Source: Lentimonas sp002292345 | GTDB taxonomy: Bacteria; Verrucomicrobiota; Verrucomicrobiia; Opitutales; Coraliomargaritaceae | Direction: 5' to 3' | Length of the DNA: 64,000 nt | NCBI GenBank assembly: GCA_964187655.1 | Contig: CAXLMP010000068.1 | Span: 1 to 64,000 of the forward strand | Shown: piece after piece, positions 25,608 through 36,846 of the stretch | Numbering within the stretch: position 1 is the first letter of the stretch | Layout: each line of letters starts with the position of its first letter | The notes under the pieces: generated by a model | Databases searched by the model: none | Told to the model about the DNA's origin: nothing | The model's input: the letters and a program-made list of their open reading frames with translations, nothing else | Translations under genes and position numbers: made by a program

Positions 25608-26369
25608 TTATAGACGCACGGGTAGCCCGCGGTTCTGCAGGTGCTGTTTAGCTTGGCGAATCGTGAAAGTGCCAAAGTGAAAGATCGAGGCTGCGAGTAC
25701 CGCACTGGTTTTGCCTTTGTCGATAGCATCAGCAAGGTGATCGAGGGTGCCTGCGCCGCCAGAGGCGATGACGGGCACTTCGACGGCTTCGCTGACGGCG
25801 CGATTGAGCGCGTTGTCAAATCCCTCCTTGGTACCGTCAGAGTCCATACTGGTCAGGAGGATTTCGCCTGCGCCAAGTGCGACGACTTTTTTTGCCCATT
25901 CGACTGCGTCGAGTCCTGTTTTATTACGCCCGCCATGAGTGTAAACTTCCCAGCGATCTTCGTCTTTAATACGTTTGGCATCGATTGCGACGACGATGCA
26001 CTGGTTGCCGAATTTGGAGGATGCTTCGTGAATGAGATCCGGATTGATGATGGCTGCAGTGTTGAGGCTGACTTTGTCCGCCCCAGCATTGAGCATATCG
26101 CGAATATTTTCGACGTTGCGCAGTCCGCCACCGACGGTGAGGGGCATAAAGCACTGATCCGCAGTGCGCTTGACGACGTCGATCATTGTGTTGCGCTCGT
26201 CGCTGGAGGCAGTGATGTCGAGGAACACGAGTTCATCGGCACCTTGCTGCTCGTAGGCCTTGGCCTGCTCGACGGGATCACCAGCGTCGATCAAATTGAC
26301 GAAGTTGACGCCTTTGACGACGCGACCTTCATGAACATCTAAGCAGGGAATGATTCGGACTGAGAGCAT
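25608..26369 (-). CDS. hisF: Imidazole glycerol phosphate synthase cyclase subunit
   Basis: A 253-residue TIM barrel that, with the HisH glutaminase, makes imidazole glycerol phosphate and AICAR in histidine synthesis. Catalytic Asp11 lies in RIIPCLDVHEGRVVKG and the second Asp in CIVVAIDAKRI. Phosphate-binding motifs are TVGGGLR and IASGGAG. Full length. No other his gene lies nearby, so the pathway is dispersed in this genome. It is followed on the same strand by the amidohydrolase gene. No Shine-Dalgarno is visible. Confidence 0.96.
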   Translation of the reverse strand: MLSVRIIPCLDVHEGRVVKGVNFVNLIDAGDPVEQAKAYEQQGADELVFLDITASSDERNTMIDVVKRTADQCFMPLTVGGGLRNVENIRDMLNAGADKVSLNTAAIINPDLIHEASSKFGNQCIVVAIDAKRIKDEDRWEVYTHGGRNKTGLDAVEWAKKVVALGAGEILLTSMDSDGTKEGFDNALNRAVSEAVEVPVIASGGAGTLDHLADAIDKGKTSAVLAASIFHFGTFTIRQAKQHLQNRGLPVRL

Positions 26370-26461
26370 GGCAGAAGATAAAAAGCGGAATGGACGCCTG
26401 TAAACAAAGAATGCCGCATACGAAGAGCAGCGGCATTCTGAAATTTGTTGGTAACGACGTC

Positions 26462-28239
<1,778 letters not shown>

Positions 28240-28452
28240 ATTGAAAGGCGTCATCTTAACGCGAGGAGCAGGTTTTGATGCTTAGAGCAGGTGGGCTTGT
28301 CAATAGCTTTCGAGAAAGTCTGAAATTCCGTTTTGGTAAAGCGAAAGTCATTGACCTTAGATTGCAGTTTCTTTGGCTGGTAGGCTACTGTGAGCTACAC
28401 TATGTTACTACCTTAGTGTCACTACATGTCTCACCTCTAATACTACATTATT

Positions 28453-30423
28453 ATGTCGACTGACCCTTCTTCAATGGAATCCGTATCGCACGAGAATCGA
28501 AAATTTCCCCCTTTGGCAGCGTTTTCAGAAAACGCCCATATTGGCAGTATGGAGGCCTATACTGAACTGTATCAGAAGAGCATCAAGGAGCCCGAGGCCT
28601 TTTGGGCAGAGGCGGCAAAGGATCTGCATTGGTTTAAACAGTGGGACACCGTGCTAGATGCTTCCGAAGCACCTTGCTATAAGTGGTTTGACGGCAGTCG
28701 CACCAACCTTTCTTACAACTGCCTAGATCGTCATATTAATGAAGGTCGTGGCGAAAAAATCGCGATTCACTGGGAAGGCGAACCAGGCGACATTCGAGCG
28801 ATTAGCTATGCACAGTTGCATGAAGAAGTCTGTCGCTTGGCTAATGCGATGAAAGCCAAGGGCATACAAAAAGGAGATCGTATTGGGATTTATCTGCCAA
28901 TGATTCCTGAGTTGGCGGTGTCTGTGCTCGCTTGTGCGCGTATTGGTGCGGTGCACTCAGTTATTTTTGCGGGTTTCTCTGCAGACGCCATTCGCGATCG
29001 TGTCCTCGACAGTGAGACACGTATGGTGATCACTGCGGATGGTGGCTATCGTCGCGGTAAGATTTTAGAATTAAAGAAGATCGTCGATGAAGGTATTGAG
29101 AATTGTCAGTGCATCAAAGATGTAATCGTGGTGAAGCGTGGTGACGCGCATCCGATCGATTGTCCAATGCAGGACGAACGTGATTGTTGGTACCATGAAG
29201 AGGTCGCAGCGATGAGTGTGGATTGTGCTGCTGAAGAGATGGAAGCAGAAGATCTGCTGTTTTTGCTGTATACCAGCGGCACCACCGGTAAACCCAAGGG
29301 CGTGATGCACACCACTGCAGGTTATCAGGTGTTTAGTTATCTGACCTCAAAATATGTGTTCGATTTAAAGCCGGACGATGTGTACTGGTGCACGGCGGAT
29401 GTCGGTTGGATCACCGGACACACATATATTATATACGGCATCATGCAGAATTGTGCGACCCAGGTGATGTATGAAGGTGCACCCAATCACCCAGATGAAG
29501 GGCGCTTCTGGGAGATCATAGAAAAGTATAAAGTCTCGATATTTTACACTGCGCCGACAGCAATTCGTGCCTTCATGAAATGGGGCGACAAATGGCTGGC
29601 CGATCGCGACCTATCCTCTTTGCGCTTACTTGGAACTGTGGGTGAGCCAATCAACCCAGAAGCATGGATGTGGTATCACAAAATGATTGGAGGCGAACGT
29701 TGCCCGATTGTAGATACGTGGTGGCAGACGGAGACTGGTGGGCACATGTTAACGCCGATACCAGGTGCGACGCCAACCAAGCCAGGCTGCGCGACGCTGC
29801 CTTTTTTCGGGATTGAGACTGCGATACTTACCGATGACGGGGAGGATGTTGATGTGGGCATTTTGGCAATTAAGCAACCCTGGCCGGGAATGCTGCGGGG
29901 GATTTATGGCGATCCGCAACGCTTTAAGGAGGCGTACTGGTGTAAGTGGGGCGGGCAATATTATTTCCCTGGTGATGGCGCCCGTCGCGACGAAGATGGC
30001 TATATCTGGATTACGGGTCGAGTGGATGACGTGGTCAATGTATCGGGGCATCGTATCGGCACTGCTGAGTTGGAGAGTGTGTTTGTCGAGCATCCAGATG
30101 TAGCAGAGTCTGCTGTGGTTGGTGTGCCGCATGATATAAAGGGCCAGGGCCTGATCGCTTTTGTGACTGTGATTGACGGCCGCGATTATGATGATCATCT
30201 GCGCAAGGAACTCGTCACTATGATCGATAAGAGTATCGGTAAATTTGCACGTCCAGAGCGCATCTTGTTCTCGTCGGATCTGCCGAAGACACGATCTGGT
30301 AAGATTATGCGTCGTATTTTGCGTAATATTGCAGAGGGTAAAGAATTGGGTAATACTACCACTCTTGCCGATCCAAGCGTGGTAGAGGCTTTACAGGCGC
30401 AGTATATTGCAATGAGTCAGTAA
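28453..30423 (+). CDS. acs: Acetyl-CoA synthetase
   Basis: A 656-residue AMP-forming ligase: acetate + ATP + CoA to acetyl-CoA + AMP + PPi. The ATP loop is LYTSGTTGKPKGVMHTT. Other landmarks are VFAGFSADAIRDRV and WWQTETGGHMLTPIPG, then the hinge region VDDVVNVSGHRIGTAELES. The acetylatable catalytic Lys lies in LPKTRSGKIMRRIL near the C-terminus. Usual length. It supports growth on acetate or recovery of overflow acetate. The ATG lies in an A/T-rich leader without Shine-Dalgarno, divergent from the 591-residue unknown. Confidence 0.97.
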   Translation: MSTDPSSMESVSHENRKFPPLAAFSENAHIGSMEAYTELYQKSIKEPEAFWAEAAKDLHWFKQWDTVLDASEAPCYKWFDGSRTNLSYNCLDRHINEGRGEKIAIHWEGEPGDIRAISYAQLHEEVCRLANAMKAKGIQKGDRIGIYLPMIPELAVSVLACARIGAVHSVIFAGFSADAIRDRVLDSETRMVITADGGYRRGKILELKKIVDEGIENCQCIKDVIVVKRGDAHPIDCPMQDERDCWYHEEVAAMSVDCAAEEMEAEDLLFLLYTSGTTGKPKGVMHTTAGYQVFSYLTSKYVFDLKPDDVYWCTADVGWITGHTYIIYGIMQNCATQVMYEGAPNHPDEGRFWEIIEKYKVSIFYTAPTAIRAFMKWGDKWLADRDLSSLRLLGTVGEPINPEAWMWYHKMIGGERCPIVDTWWQTETGGHMLTPIPGATPTKPGCATLPFFGIETAILTDDGEDVDVGILAIKQPWPGMLRGIYGDPQRFKEAYWCKWGGQYYFPGDGARRDEDGYIWITGRVDDVVNVSGHRIGTAELESVFVEHPDVAESAVVGVPHDIKGQGLIAFVTVIDGRDYDDHLRKELVTMIDKSIGKFARPERILFSSDLPKTRSGKIMRRILRNIAEGKELGNTTTLADPSVVEALQAQYIAMSQ

Positions 30424-30589
30424 CTTCTGTTCGATTTAAAACCGATATCTCACTAACAGGCAATCGACCAGCGGCGCTGTGAGGTACTCTATCCTCATAT
30501 TCGAAGCCGCGGCGGTATAGTTTAGACTGAATTGTATATTTCTTTGCATTTCAATTGAGATTCTTTCGCAAGTAGGTGAGTTTGCTAGC

Positions 30590-31822
30590 GTGAATGATGC
30601 ACTGACATTTGATTACCGCCGTGTGCGGACTGATTTTCCTATCCTTGCGACCGAAGTACGCGGCAAGCCGTTGACCTATCTGGACAGCGCGGCAACAGTC
30701 CAGAAGCCACTTGCCGTGATTGAAACGATCGAGCGCTACTACAGTGCGGAGAATTCAAATATCCATCGCGGTGTCCACTACTTGAGCGAAAAGGCGACGG
30801 ATGCCTATGAAGCGACCCGTGTCAAAGCGGCGGCCTTTATTGGCGCGACGGATCCGGACGAAGTGATTTTTACCAGCGGCACCACTGAGGGGATTAACCT
30901 AATCGCGCATGGATTCACTGAGTCCATTCTGCAGGCTGGAGATGAAATTTTGATCACTCATATGGAGCATCATGCCAATATTGTACCGTGGCAGATCGCC
31001 GCACAGAAGACGGGGGCCGTCTTAAAGGTAGTGCCGGTCGATGATAATGGGGAACTCGATCTGGAAGCTTATACCGCTCTGCTTTCGGAGAAGACCAAAC
31101 TTGTTTCGGTAGTGCACGTGTCGAATTCGTTGGGCACTATCAATCCGGTCAAAACAATGATCGAGCAAGCGCATATACTGAACGTGCCGGTGCTGGTCGA
31201 CGGTGCGCAGTCGACGCCGCACATGCCGGTGAACGTGGCGGATTTGGGTTGTGACTTTTTCGTGTTCTCCGGGCACAAAGTCTGCGGCCCCACTGGAATC
31301 GGCGTGTTGTGGGGCAAGCGTGAGTGGCTCGAGCAACTACCGCCGTATCAAAGCGGTGGCGATATGATCGAGAAGGTTGATTTTGATGGCACCACGTACA
31401 AGGGTATTCCAGGTAAATTTGAAGCAGGTACACCGCATATCGCGGGTGTCATCGGGCTAGGCGCGGCATTTGATTATTTGAATGGATTGGATCGTGCGGG
31501 GGCGTTGCAGCATGAGCTCGAGCTGTTGCACGCGGCGACCGAACAACTCACTGCGATTGATGGACTACGGATAATCGGCACGGCGCCTGAGAAGGCTTCG
31601 GTGATCTCGTTTTTGATCGATGACATTCATGCGCACGACATTGGCACCTTTCTCGATGCAGGGGGCATTGCAATTCGAGCAGGGCACCATTGCACGCAAC
31701 CACTACTGAAACGCTTTGGTTTGGCTGCAACGGCGCGGGCATCGTTCGCGTTCTATAATGATTTCGAAGATGTCGAACGGCTGGTTGCTGCGCTGAATAA
31801 GATGAAGCAGTTCTTCAGCTAG
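30590..31822 (+). CDS. sufS: Cysteine desulfurase, SufS type
   Basis: A 410-residue PLP enzyme that takes sulfur from cysteine for Fe-S cluster assembly. PLP Lys lies in FFVFSGHKVCGPTGIGVLWG, and active-site Cys in IRAGHHCTQPLLKRFG. The HMEHHANIVPWQ segment is typical of SufS (class II). It begins at GTG 30590-30592, preceded by AGGTGAG 12-18 bases upstream. Followed after 47 bases by sufU, which takes the persulfide sulfur from SufS. No sufBCD lies here. Confidence 0.95.
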   Translation: MNDALTFDYRRVRTDFPILATEVRGKPLTYLDSAATVQKPLAVIETIERYYSAENSNIHRGVHYLSEKATDAYEATRVKAAAFIGATDPDEVIFTSGTTEGINLIAHGFTESILQAGDEILITHMEHHANIVPWQIAAQKTGAVLKVVPVDDNGELDLEAYTALLSEKTKLVSVVHVSNSLGTINPVKTMIEQAHILNVPVLVDGAQSTPHMPVNVADLGCDFFVFSGHKVCGPTGIGVLWGKREWLEQLPPYQSGGDMIEKVDFDGTTYKGIPGKFEAGTPHIAGVIGLGAAFDYLNGLDRAGALQHELELLHAATEQLTAIDGLRIIGTAPEKASVISFLIDDIHAHDIGTFLDAGGIAIRAGHHCTQPLLKRFGLAATARASFAFYNDFEDVERLVAALNKMKQFFS

Positions 31823-31869
31823 TCATTATCTTTTAGCAATTATACATAAGTCATCGAGCGCAGCATAAA

Positions 31870-32301
31870 ATGTCAGACGATCTCCACGACCTGTATCAGG
31901 ACATAATCCTCGAGCACAATAAGCGGCCACGGCATTACGGTCCGCTGGCGGATTACACGCATAGCGCAGAAGGATACAATCCGATCTGCGGTGATAAGCT
32001 GACAATTTTCTTGGTGTTGAAGGAGGACCTCATTAAAGCTGTGCAGTTTGAGGCAGCGTGTTGTGCGATCTGCAAAGCATCGGCGTCGATGATGACAGAA
32101 GTACTCATCGGAAAGACGCTGTTAGAAGCTGAAGCAGCATTTAAACGAGTTGGTGAACTGTTATCGTCGGAGCTCAACCTTGAAGCTGATTTGTCAGTCG
32201 ATGGCGAAATCGCCGCCTTGGCTGGAGTGCGTAAGTTCGCCGCGCGGATTAAATGCGCTACCTTGCCTTGGCATACCTATGTCGCTGCATTGAAGAGCTA
32301 A
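31870..32301 (+). CDS. sufU: SufU/IscU-type Fe-S scaffold or sulfur-transfer protein
   Basis: 143 residues. The three conserved cysteines appear in NPICGDKLTIF, CCAICKASASMMTE and KCATLPWHTYVAAL, with an Asp next to the first. This is the zinc-containing SufU type seen with SufS in organisms lacking SufE. The insertion between the second and third cysteines typical of SufU is present. It should accept sulfur from SufS and pass it to a SufBCD scaffold encoded elsewhere. The order sufS-sufU supports the call. Confidence 0.92.
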   Translation: MSDDLHDLYQDIILEHNKRPRHYGPLADYTHSAEGYNPICGDKLTIFLVLKEDLIKAVQFEAACCAICKASASMMTEVLIGKTLLEAEAAFKRVGELLSSELNLEADLSVDGEIAALAGVRKFAARIKCATLPWHTYVAALKS

Positions 32302-32311
32302 GCAATTCTGG

Positions 32312-32417
32312 TTCTTAATCCTACGCTTACTCCTCATCTTAATCTGCCGCTTCGTATAAGCAGTGGGTTTTGCCTCGGAGGATTAGGAGTAAAGTTAAGA
32401 GTAGGAGTAGGACGAAT
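32312..32417. repeat. Degenerate hexamer repeats in inverted orientation
   Basis: Left arm 32312-32344 and right arm 32380-32417 are both built of degenerate six-base units; the right arm reads GGATTA GGAGTA AAGTTA AGAGTA GGAGTA GGACGA. The arms are roughly complementary and could form a long imperfect stem between the convergent genes sufU and cobA/hemD, perhaps serving as a two-way terminator. Confidence 0.55.
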
Positions 32418-33956
32418 CTAGCTATTCAAGTGCTCAATCGTCGCGTTGACGAAATGATCGAGGCTGGCGTGCTTTGATTCAAAGCCGACAGGGAGGCCGT
32501 GCTCTTTTAAGCTGTTGGTCGTGACTGGACCGATACTGCCGAATGCAGGCTTTTTAGCATCTGGCTCGAGCTTAAGAGCTGCGGCTTGATCAACAAACGA
32601 CTTCACTGTAGATGAACTGGTGAACAGCACTGCGTCGGCACCTTCCTTGCGGTAGCGCTCTGCTGCTGGGTGCTCACTCAGGTCTGTCTTGGTCGTTTTA
32701 TACAGCGGTAATGTGTCAACAATCGCGCCGCCTTCAATTTCGAGGCGTTTGACCAGTGTTTCGCGGTTTTGATTCCCAGTGATAACGAGCATTTGAATAC
32801 TTTCGATACCTTGATCTTGTATAAAGGTATCAACTAGAGCGTCACCATTGGCCTTTCCCGGAATTAGGTCGACTTTAAGGTGGTGGGATTCAATCGCTCG
32901 CGCGGTGGCAGCACCAACTGCGGCAATGCGCATCGGCCCGAGGCAGCGAATGTCGTCAAATGCTTTATAGAATATGTCGAAGAAGGATTTTACACCATTA
33001 ACGCTGGTAAAGATGATCCACTCATAAATCGCGATGCCCGCGAGTATTTCAGTAATGACCTGCGGGTTGATGTCTGGTTGAACTTCGATGAATGGTAGCT
33101 CGATGACTTCGGCGCCGTTGCTTTCGAGTAACACAGTGAGTTGACTGGCTTGTTCGCGCGCGCGAGTGACGACAACCTTCTTACCCATGAGCGGGCGCCC
33201 CTCGAACCACTCAGTTTTGGAGCGTTTGGTGACAACATCACCAATGATAATCATGGCGGGAGTGGAAATGCCGGCAGATTCAATATCACTAACGATAGAG
33301 TTGACGGTGCCGAACACGGAGCGTTGGTGATTGAGAGTTGCCCATTGGATCGCACCGACGGGCATCTCACCAGACATGCCACCTGCTTTGAGTTCGCTGA
33401 GTATACGCGGTAACTGACCAAGACCCATGTAGAGGCAAAGCGTGCCGTTGGTGTTACCGTGTTGTTTGAAATCAATACTGATCGACTGTTTCTCTGGATT
33501 CTCATGACCTGTGAGAAACGTAATTGAGGAACTGTACGAGCGATGAGAGAGGGGGATGCCTGCATAGGCCGCGGCTGCGAGCGCTGCGGTCACTCCGGGA
33601 ACAATTTCGTAGGGGATTTTGTCGGCTTCTAGCTCCGCTATTTCTTCACCACCGCGACCAAAAACAAAAGGGTCACCACCCTTGAGGCGAACCACTTGCT
33701 GGCCCCTGTTGGCACGTTCGACTAAGATTTCTTCAATCTCATCCTGCGGGATCGAATGTAAGCCAGGCCGCTTACCGACATAAATACGTTCGGCTTCGGG
33801 ACGTGCCCACTTCAGTAATTTGGGGTTGGCTAGGTAGTCGTACACAAGTACGTCAGCAGTTTCGATGAGTTCGCGGGCGCGAACAGTGACTAGACCAGGA
33901 TCTCCTGGGCCTGCACCAATAAGATACACTTTTCCTGTTTTTGTTTTAGAAGGCAT
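32418..33956 (-). CDS. Uroporphyrinogen-III C-methyltransferase / uroporphyrinogen-III synthase fusion
   Basis: A 512-residue fusion. Residues 1-250 are a SUMT/CobA methyltransferase: VYLIGAGPGDPGLVTVRA, VRLKGGDPFVFGRGGEE, IPYEIVPGVTAALAAAAYAG and GTLCLYMGLG. Residues 260-510 are HemD: KVVVTRAREQASQLT, FTSVNGVKSFF, IAAVGAATARAIE and FTSSSTVKSFV. It closes the tetrapyrrole ring as uroporphyrinogen III and methylates it to precorrin-2, feeding siroheme or cobalamin. The fusion also occurs in other bacteria, for example some Firmicutes and Planctomycetes. It lies 40 bases downstream of hemC on the same strand and is a natural operon with it. Confidence 0.95.
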   Translation of the reverse strand: MPSKTKTGKVYLIGAGPGDPGLVTVRARELIETADVLVYDYLANPKLLKWARPEAERIYVGKRPGLHSIPQDEIEEILVERANRGQQVVRLKGGDPFVFGRGGEEIAELEADKIPYEIVPGVTAALAAAAYAGIPLSHRSYSSSITFLTGHENPEKQSISIDFKQHGNTNGTLCLYMGLGQLPRILSELKAGGMSGEMPVGAIQWATLNHQRSVFGTVNSIVSDIESAGISTPAMIIIGDVVTKRSKTEWFEGRPLMGKKVVVTRAREQASQLTVLLESNGAEVIELPFIEVQPDINPQVITEILAGIAIYEWIIFTSVNGVKSFFDIFYKAFDDIRCLGPMRIAAVGAATARAIESHHLKVDLIPGKANGDALVDTFIQDQGIESIQMLVITGNQNRETLVKRLEIEGGAIVDTLPLYKTTKTDLSEHPAAERYRKEGADAVLFTSSSTVKSFVDQAAALKLEPDAKKPAFGSIGPVTTNSLKEHGLPVGFESKHASLDHFVNATIEHLNS

Positions 33957-33996
33957 TGTTGGTAAGCAGTTAAAATTCAGAACCGATAGATTCGTT

Positions 33997-34851
33997 TTAA
34001 ACAGAAAACTCAGAAAAGATGTGCTCGATAATCACATCGATCTTGTCAAGTGATTCGAGTTCAAATTCGAACTTAGTATGGCCGACTTTTGAATGGTAGA
34101 TATAGAAAGTGCCATCAACGTAGTGCGCACCTACGGGTGTTTGACAACCGCCACCGAGACGACGTAGGAACGCACGTTCTAAAGACACGGCGCGCTTAGT
34201 CGTTTCGCAGAACAGGTGTTCATAGCGCGGCAGATCGGCTGCACGACATTGGATCGCAATGGCAGCTTGGCCTGGTGCAGGCACGACCTGATCAATGGGT
34301 AACTCGACAAATTCAAGCCCTTCATGCGCTGAAATCTCCAAACGATCCAGTCCCGCTGCGGCGAGCAGAGTGGCTTCGGCCTCGCCCTCTAAGATCTTAC
34401 GCATGCGGGTGGCGACGTTGCCACGAATGGTAGTCCATTCAGCTTGATCTTGAAAGATGCCGACTTGTGCGCGACGACGTGGACTACTGGTTGCAATCGT
34501 CTTGGGAGCTGCTTTGCCAGTTCGGTGAACCAGCACATCATTGGCACGGGCACGCGGCAAGTAGCCTGCGATGCAAAGATCGGCTTGAAATTGAGTGGGG
34601 AGATCTTTGGCGCTGTGTACCGCTATACTTGCTCGCCCATCGAGTAGGGCATCTTCAAGTTCCTTGGTGAAGAGACCGATACCGCCGCGCTTCTCTAGTG
34701 ACCAAGTTAGGCGTTCGTCGACTTTAGTACTGAGGCGCAATTCCTCGAATTGCAGATCGGGGAGTGCCTGCTGAAGCCACGCCTGTACCATCTCGGTCTG
34801 CTTGAGAGCGAGTGGGCTTTTACGTGTGGCTATTTGTATTGGCGTTGCCAT
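33997..34851 (-). CDS. hemC: Porphobilinogen deaminase (hydroxymethylbilane synthase)
   Basis: 284 residues, slightly short compared with the usual 305-315. It polymerises four porphobilinogens into hydroxymethylbilane. N-terminal IATRKSPLALKQTEMV, catalytic Asp in IAVHSAKDLPTQ (usually MKD; here AKD), SSPRRRAQ for substrate binding, and the dipyrromethane cofactor Cys in LGGGCQTPVGAHY. The C-terminal domain 3 is trimmed, which explains the short length. Operon with cobA/hemD. A terminator lies 78 bases upstream, separating it from ilvC. Confidence 0.95.
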   Translation of the reverse strand: MATPIQIATRKSPLALKQTEMVQAWLQQALPDLQFEELRLSTKVDERLTWSLEKRGGIGLFTKELEDALLDGRASIAVHSAKDLPTQFQADLCIAGYLPRARANDVLVHRTGKAAPKTIATSSPRRRAQVGIFQDQAEWTTIRGNVATRMRKILEGEAEATLLAAAGLDRLEISAHEGLEFVELPIDQVVPAPGQAAIAIQCRAADLPRYEHLFCETTKRAVSLERAFLRRLGGGCQTPVGAHYVDGTFYIYHSKVGHTKFEFELESLDKIDVIIEHIFSEFSV

Positions 34852-34929
34852 GGGCTTAGAACGATGAACATCGACAATTCAATAATGAATGTCGAAAAAA
34901 TATATAGCGATCGAATTACCAAAATAAAA

Positions 34930-34959
34930 AGCGGTCGACGGCATAAACCGACGACCGCT
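34930..34959 (-). terminator. Intrinsic terminator after ilvC
   Basis: Stem AGCGGTCG / CGACCGCT, extended by CGG/CCG across one mismatch. On the minus strand it is followed by TTTTTATTTT, the same tail as the dksA terminator. Confidence 0.85.
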
Positions 34960-34984
34960 ATAAATTACCAAAATAAACTACAAC

Positions 34985-36013
34985 TTAATTGTAAGAAGCT
35001 TGAGACCCGCCGATATTGCGCTTCTTAACCCAAGGCATGAGAGCGCGGAGTCGTTTGCCAGTCTTTTCGATTGGGTGAGCTTGGCCGTCTTTGACGAACT
35101 GTTTGTACTTCGGCAATCCTGCCTTGTATTCGTTTACCCAGTTCTTGGTGAACTTGCCGTTTTGAATTTCCTTAAGGATCGACTTCATTGCCTTCTTAGA
35201 AGATGCATTGATGACTCGAGGGCCACTAATGTAGTCTCCCCATTCAGCTGTCTCGGAGATTGAGAAACGCATACCAGATATTCCGGACTCAACCATGAGA
35301 TCGACGATCAACTTTAATTCGTGCAAGCACTCAAAGTAAGCCATCTCTGGTTGGTAACCTGCTTCAACTAGTGTTTCATAGCCAGCCATGACGAGTGCTG
35401 AGGCACCACCACAGAGAACGGCTTGCTCACCGAAGAGGTCAGTTTCACATTCTTCCTGGAAAGTTGTTTCGATAACCCCGGCACGTGTGCCGCCTACGCC
35501 CTTCGCCCATGCTAGTGCAATCTTCTTGGCATCTTTAGATGAGCCTTTGTTGATCGCGATCAGCGCTGGAACGCCCTTGCCCTCGACGTATTGGCTACGA
35601 ACAACGTGACCTGGGCCCTTAGGAGCCACCATAATGACGTCGATACCCTTAGGTGCTTTGATTAGACCAAAGTGGATTGCGAGGCCGTGTGTGAATACAA
35701 TTGTCTTACCCTTGGTCAGGTTTGGGAGGATGTCGGTTTCGTAAACTTCAGCCTGCTTCATATCGGGCACAGCGATCATGATCACATCTGCTTTTTGCAC
35801 CGCTTCAGCAGTTTCGAACACTTCGAAACCTTGGCTTTCAGCGACCTTGACGGACTTGCTCTTTTTGTAGAGGCCGATGATTACATTTAGGCCGCTTTCC
35901 TTCAAGTTTTGCGCATGGGCGTGACCCTGCGAACCGTAGCCAATGATGGCGAGGGTCTTCTTTTTGATTACTCGGAGATCAGCGTCCTTGTCGGTATAGA
36001 CTTTAGCAGGCAT
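34985..36013 (-). CDS. ilvC: Ketol-acid reductoisomerase
   Basis: A 342-residue NADPH- and Mg2+-dependent enzyme of valine, leucine and isoleucine synthesis (class I, short form). Rossmann motif LAIIGYGSQGHAHAQNLKESG; Mg2+ ligands in ETDLFGEQAVLCGG and the C-terminal YFECLHELKLIVDLM. Full length with C-terminal KKRNIGGSQ region. It follows ilvN by 63 bases and is co-transcribed with it. Terminator directly downstream. Confidence 0.96.
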   Translation of the reverse strand: MPAKVYTDKDADLRVIKKKTLAIIGYGSQGHAHAQNLKESGLNVIIGLYKKSKSVKVAESQGFEVFETAEAVQKADVIMIAVPDMKQAEVYETDILPNLTKGKTIVFTHGLAIHFGLIKAPKGIDVIMVAPKGPGHVVRSQYVEGKGVPALIAINKGSSKDAKKIALAWAKGVGGTRAGVIETTFQEECETDLFGEQAVLCGGASALVMAGYETLVEAGYQPEMAYFECLHELKLIVDLMVESGISGMRFSISETAEWGDYISGPRVINASSKKAMKSILKEIQNGKFTKNWVNEYKAGLPKYKQFVKDGQAHPIEKTGKRLRALMPWVKKRNIGGSQASYN

Positions 36014-36076
36014 ATTTATCGTAGTTTGTGGAAGCAGGTTAGCTTCCGGGTTGTAAGAAGTGGAGAGGAGGGCGGA

Positions 36077-36550
<474 letters not shown>

Positions 36551-36583
36551 GATGTAGAAGCTTTACGGCTTAAGCTTGAGAAA

Positions 36584-36660
36584 TGGTAGACGGCGAGGGA
36601 TTCGAACCCACGACCCCCTCGGTGTAAACGAGGTGCTCTAACCAACTGAGCTAGCCGTCC
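36584..36660 (-). tRNA. tRNA-Val (anticodon UAC)
   Basis: A 77-base cloverleaf with encoded CCA. Acceptor GGACGGC / GCCGTCT, D-arm TAGCTCAGTTGGTTAGAGC, anticodon loop TTTACAC (anticodon TAC) and T-loop TTCGAAT. One U-U mismatch in the T-stem. It lies 33 bases upstream of ilvN on the same strand and may be co-transcribed, a fitting neighbour for valine synthesis, though probably coincidental. Confidence 0.95.
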
Positions 36661-36846
36661 TCAAGTTTGGAAAGTCGAGAAACATGCGGCGGATGGTAGG
36701 TGAATCAAGCCTTATTTTATCTGAAAAGGATATTTCTTTGGATTTTTTATATCGTGGGTAAATGAAACAAGAAGTGTTGCCTTCCTTTTAATTGTTACTG
36801 TAGTGGCGAATATTGCGCAATCACCAAAATATTCATACACGGGTAA

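Noticed and set aside
25641..26342. A 233-codon plus-strand frame opposite hisF
   Set aside because: hisF on the minus strand has all catalytic residues; the opposite frame is a compositional shadow.
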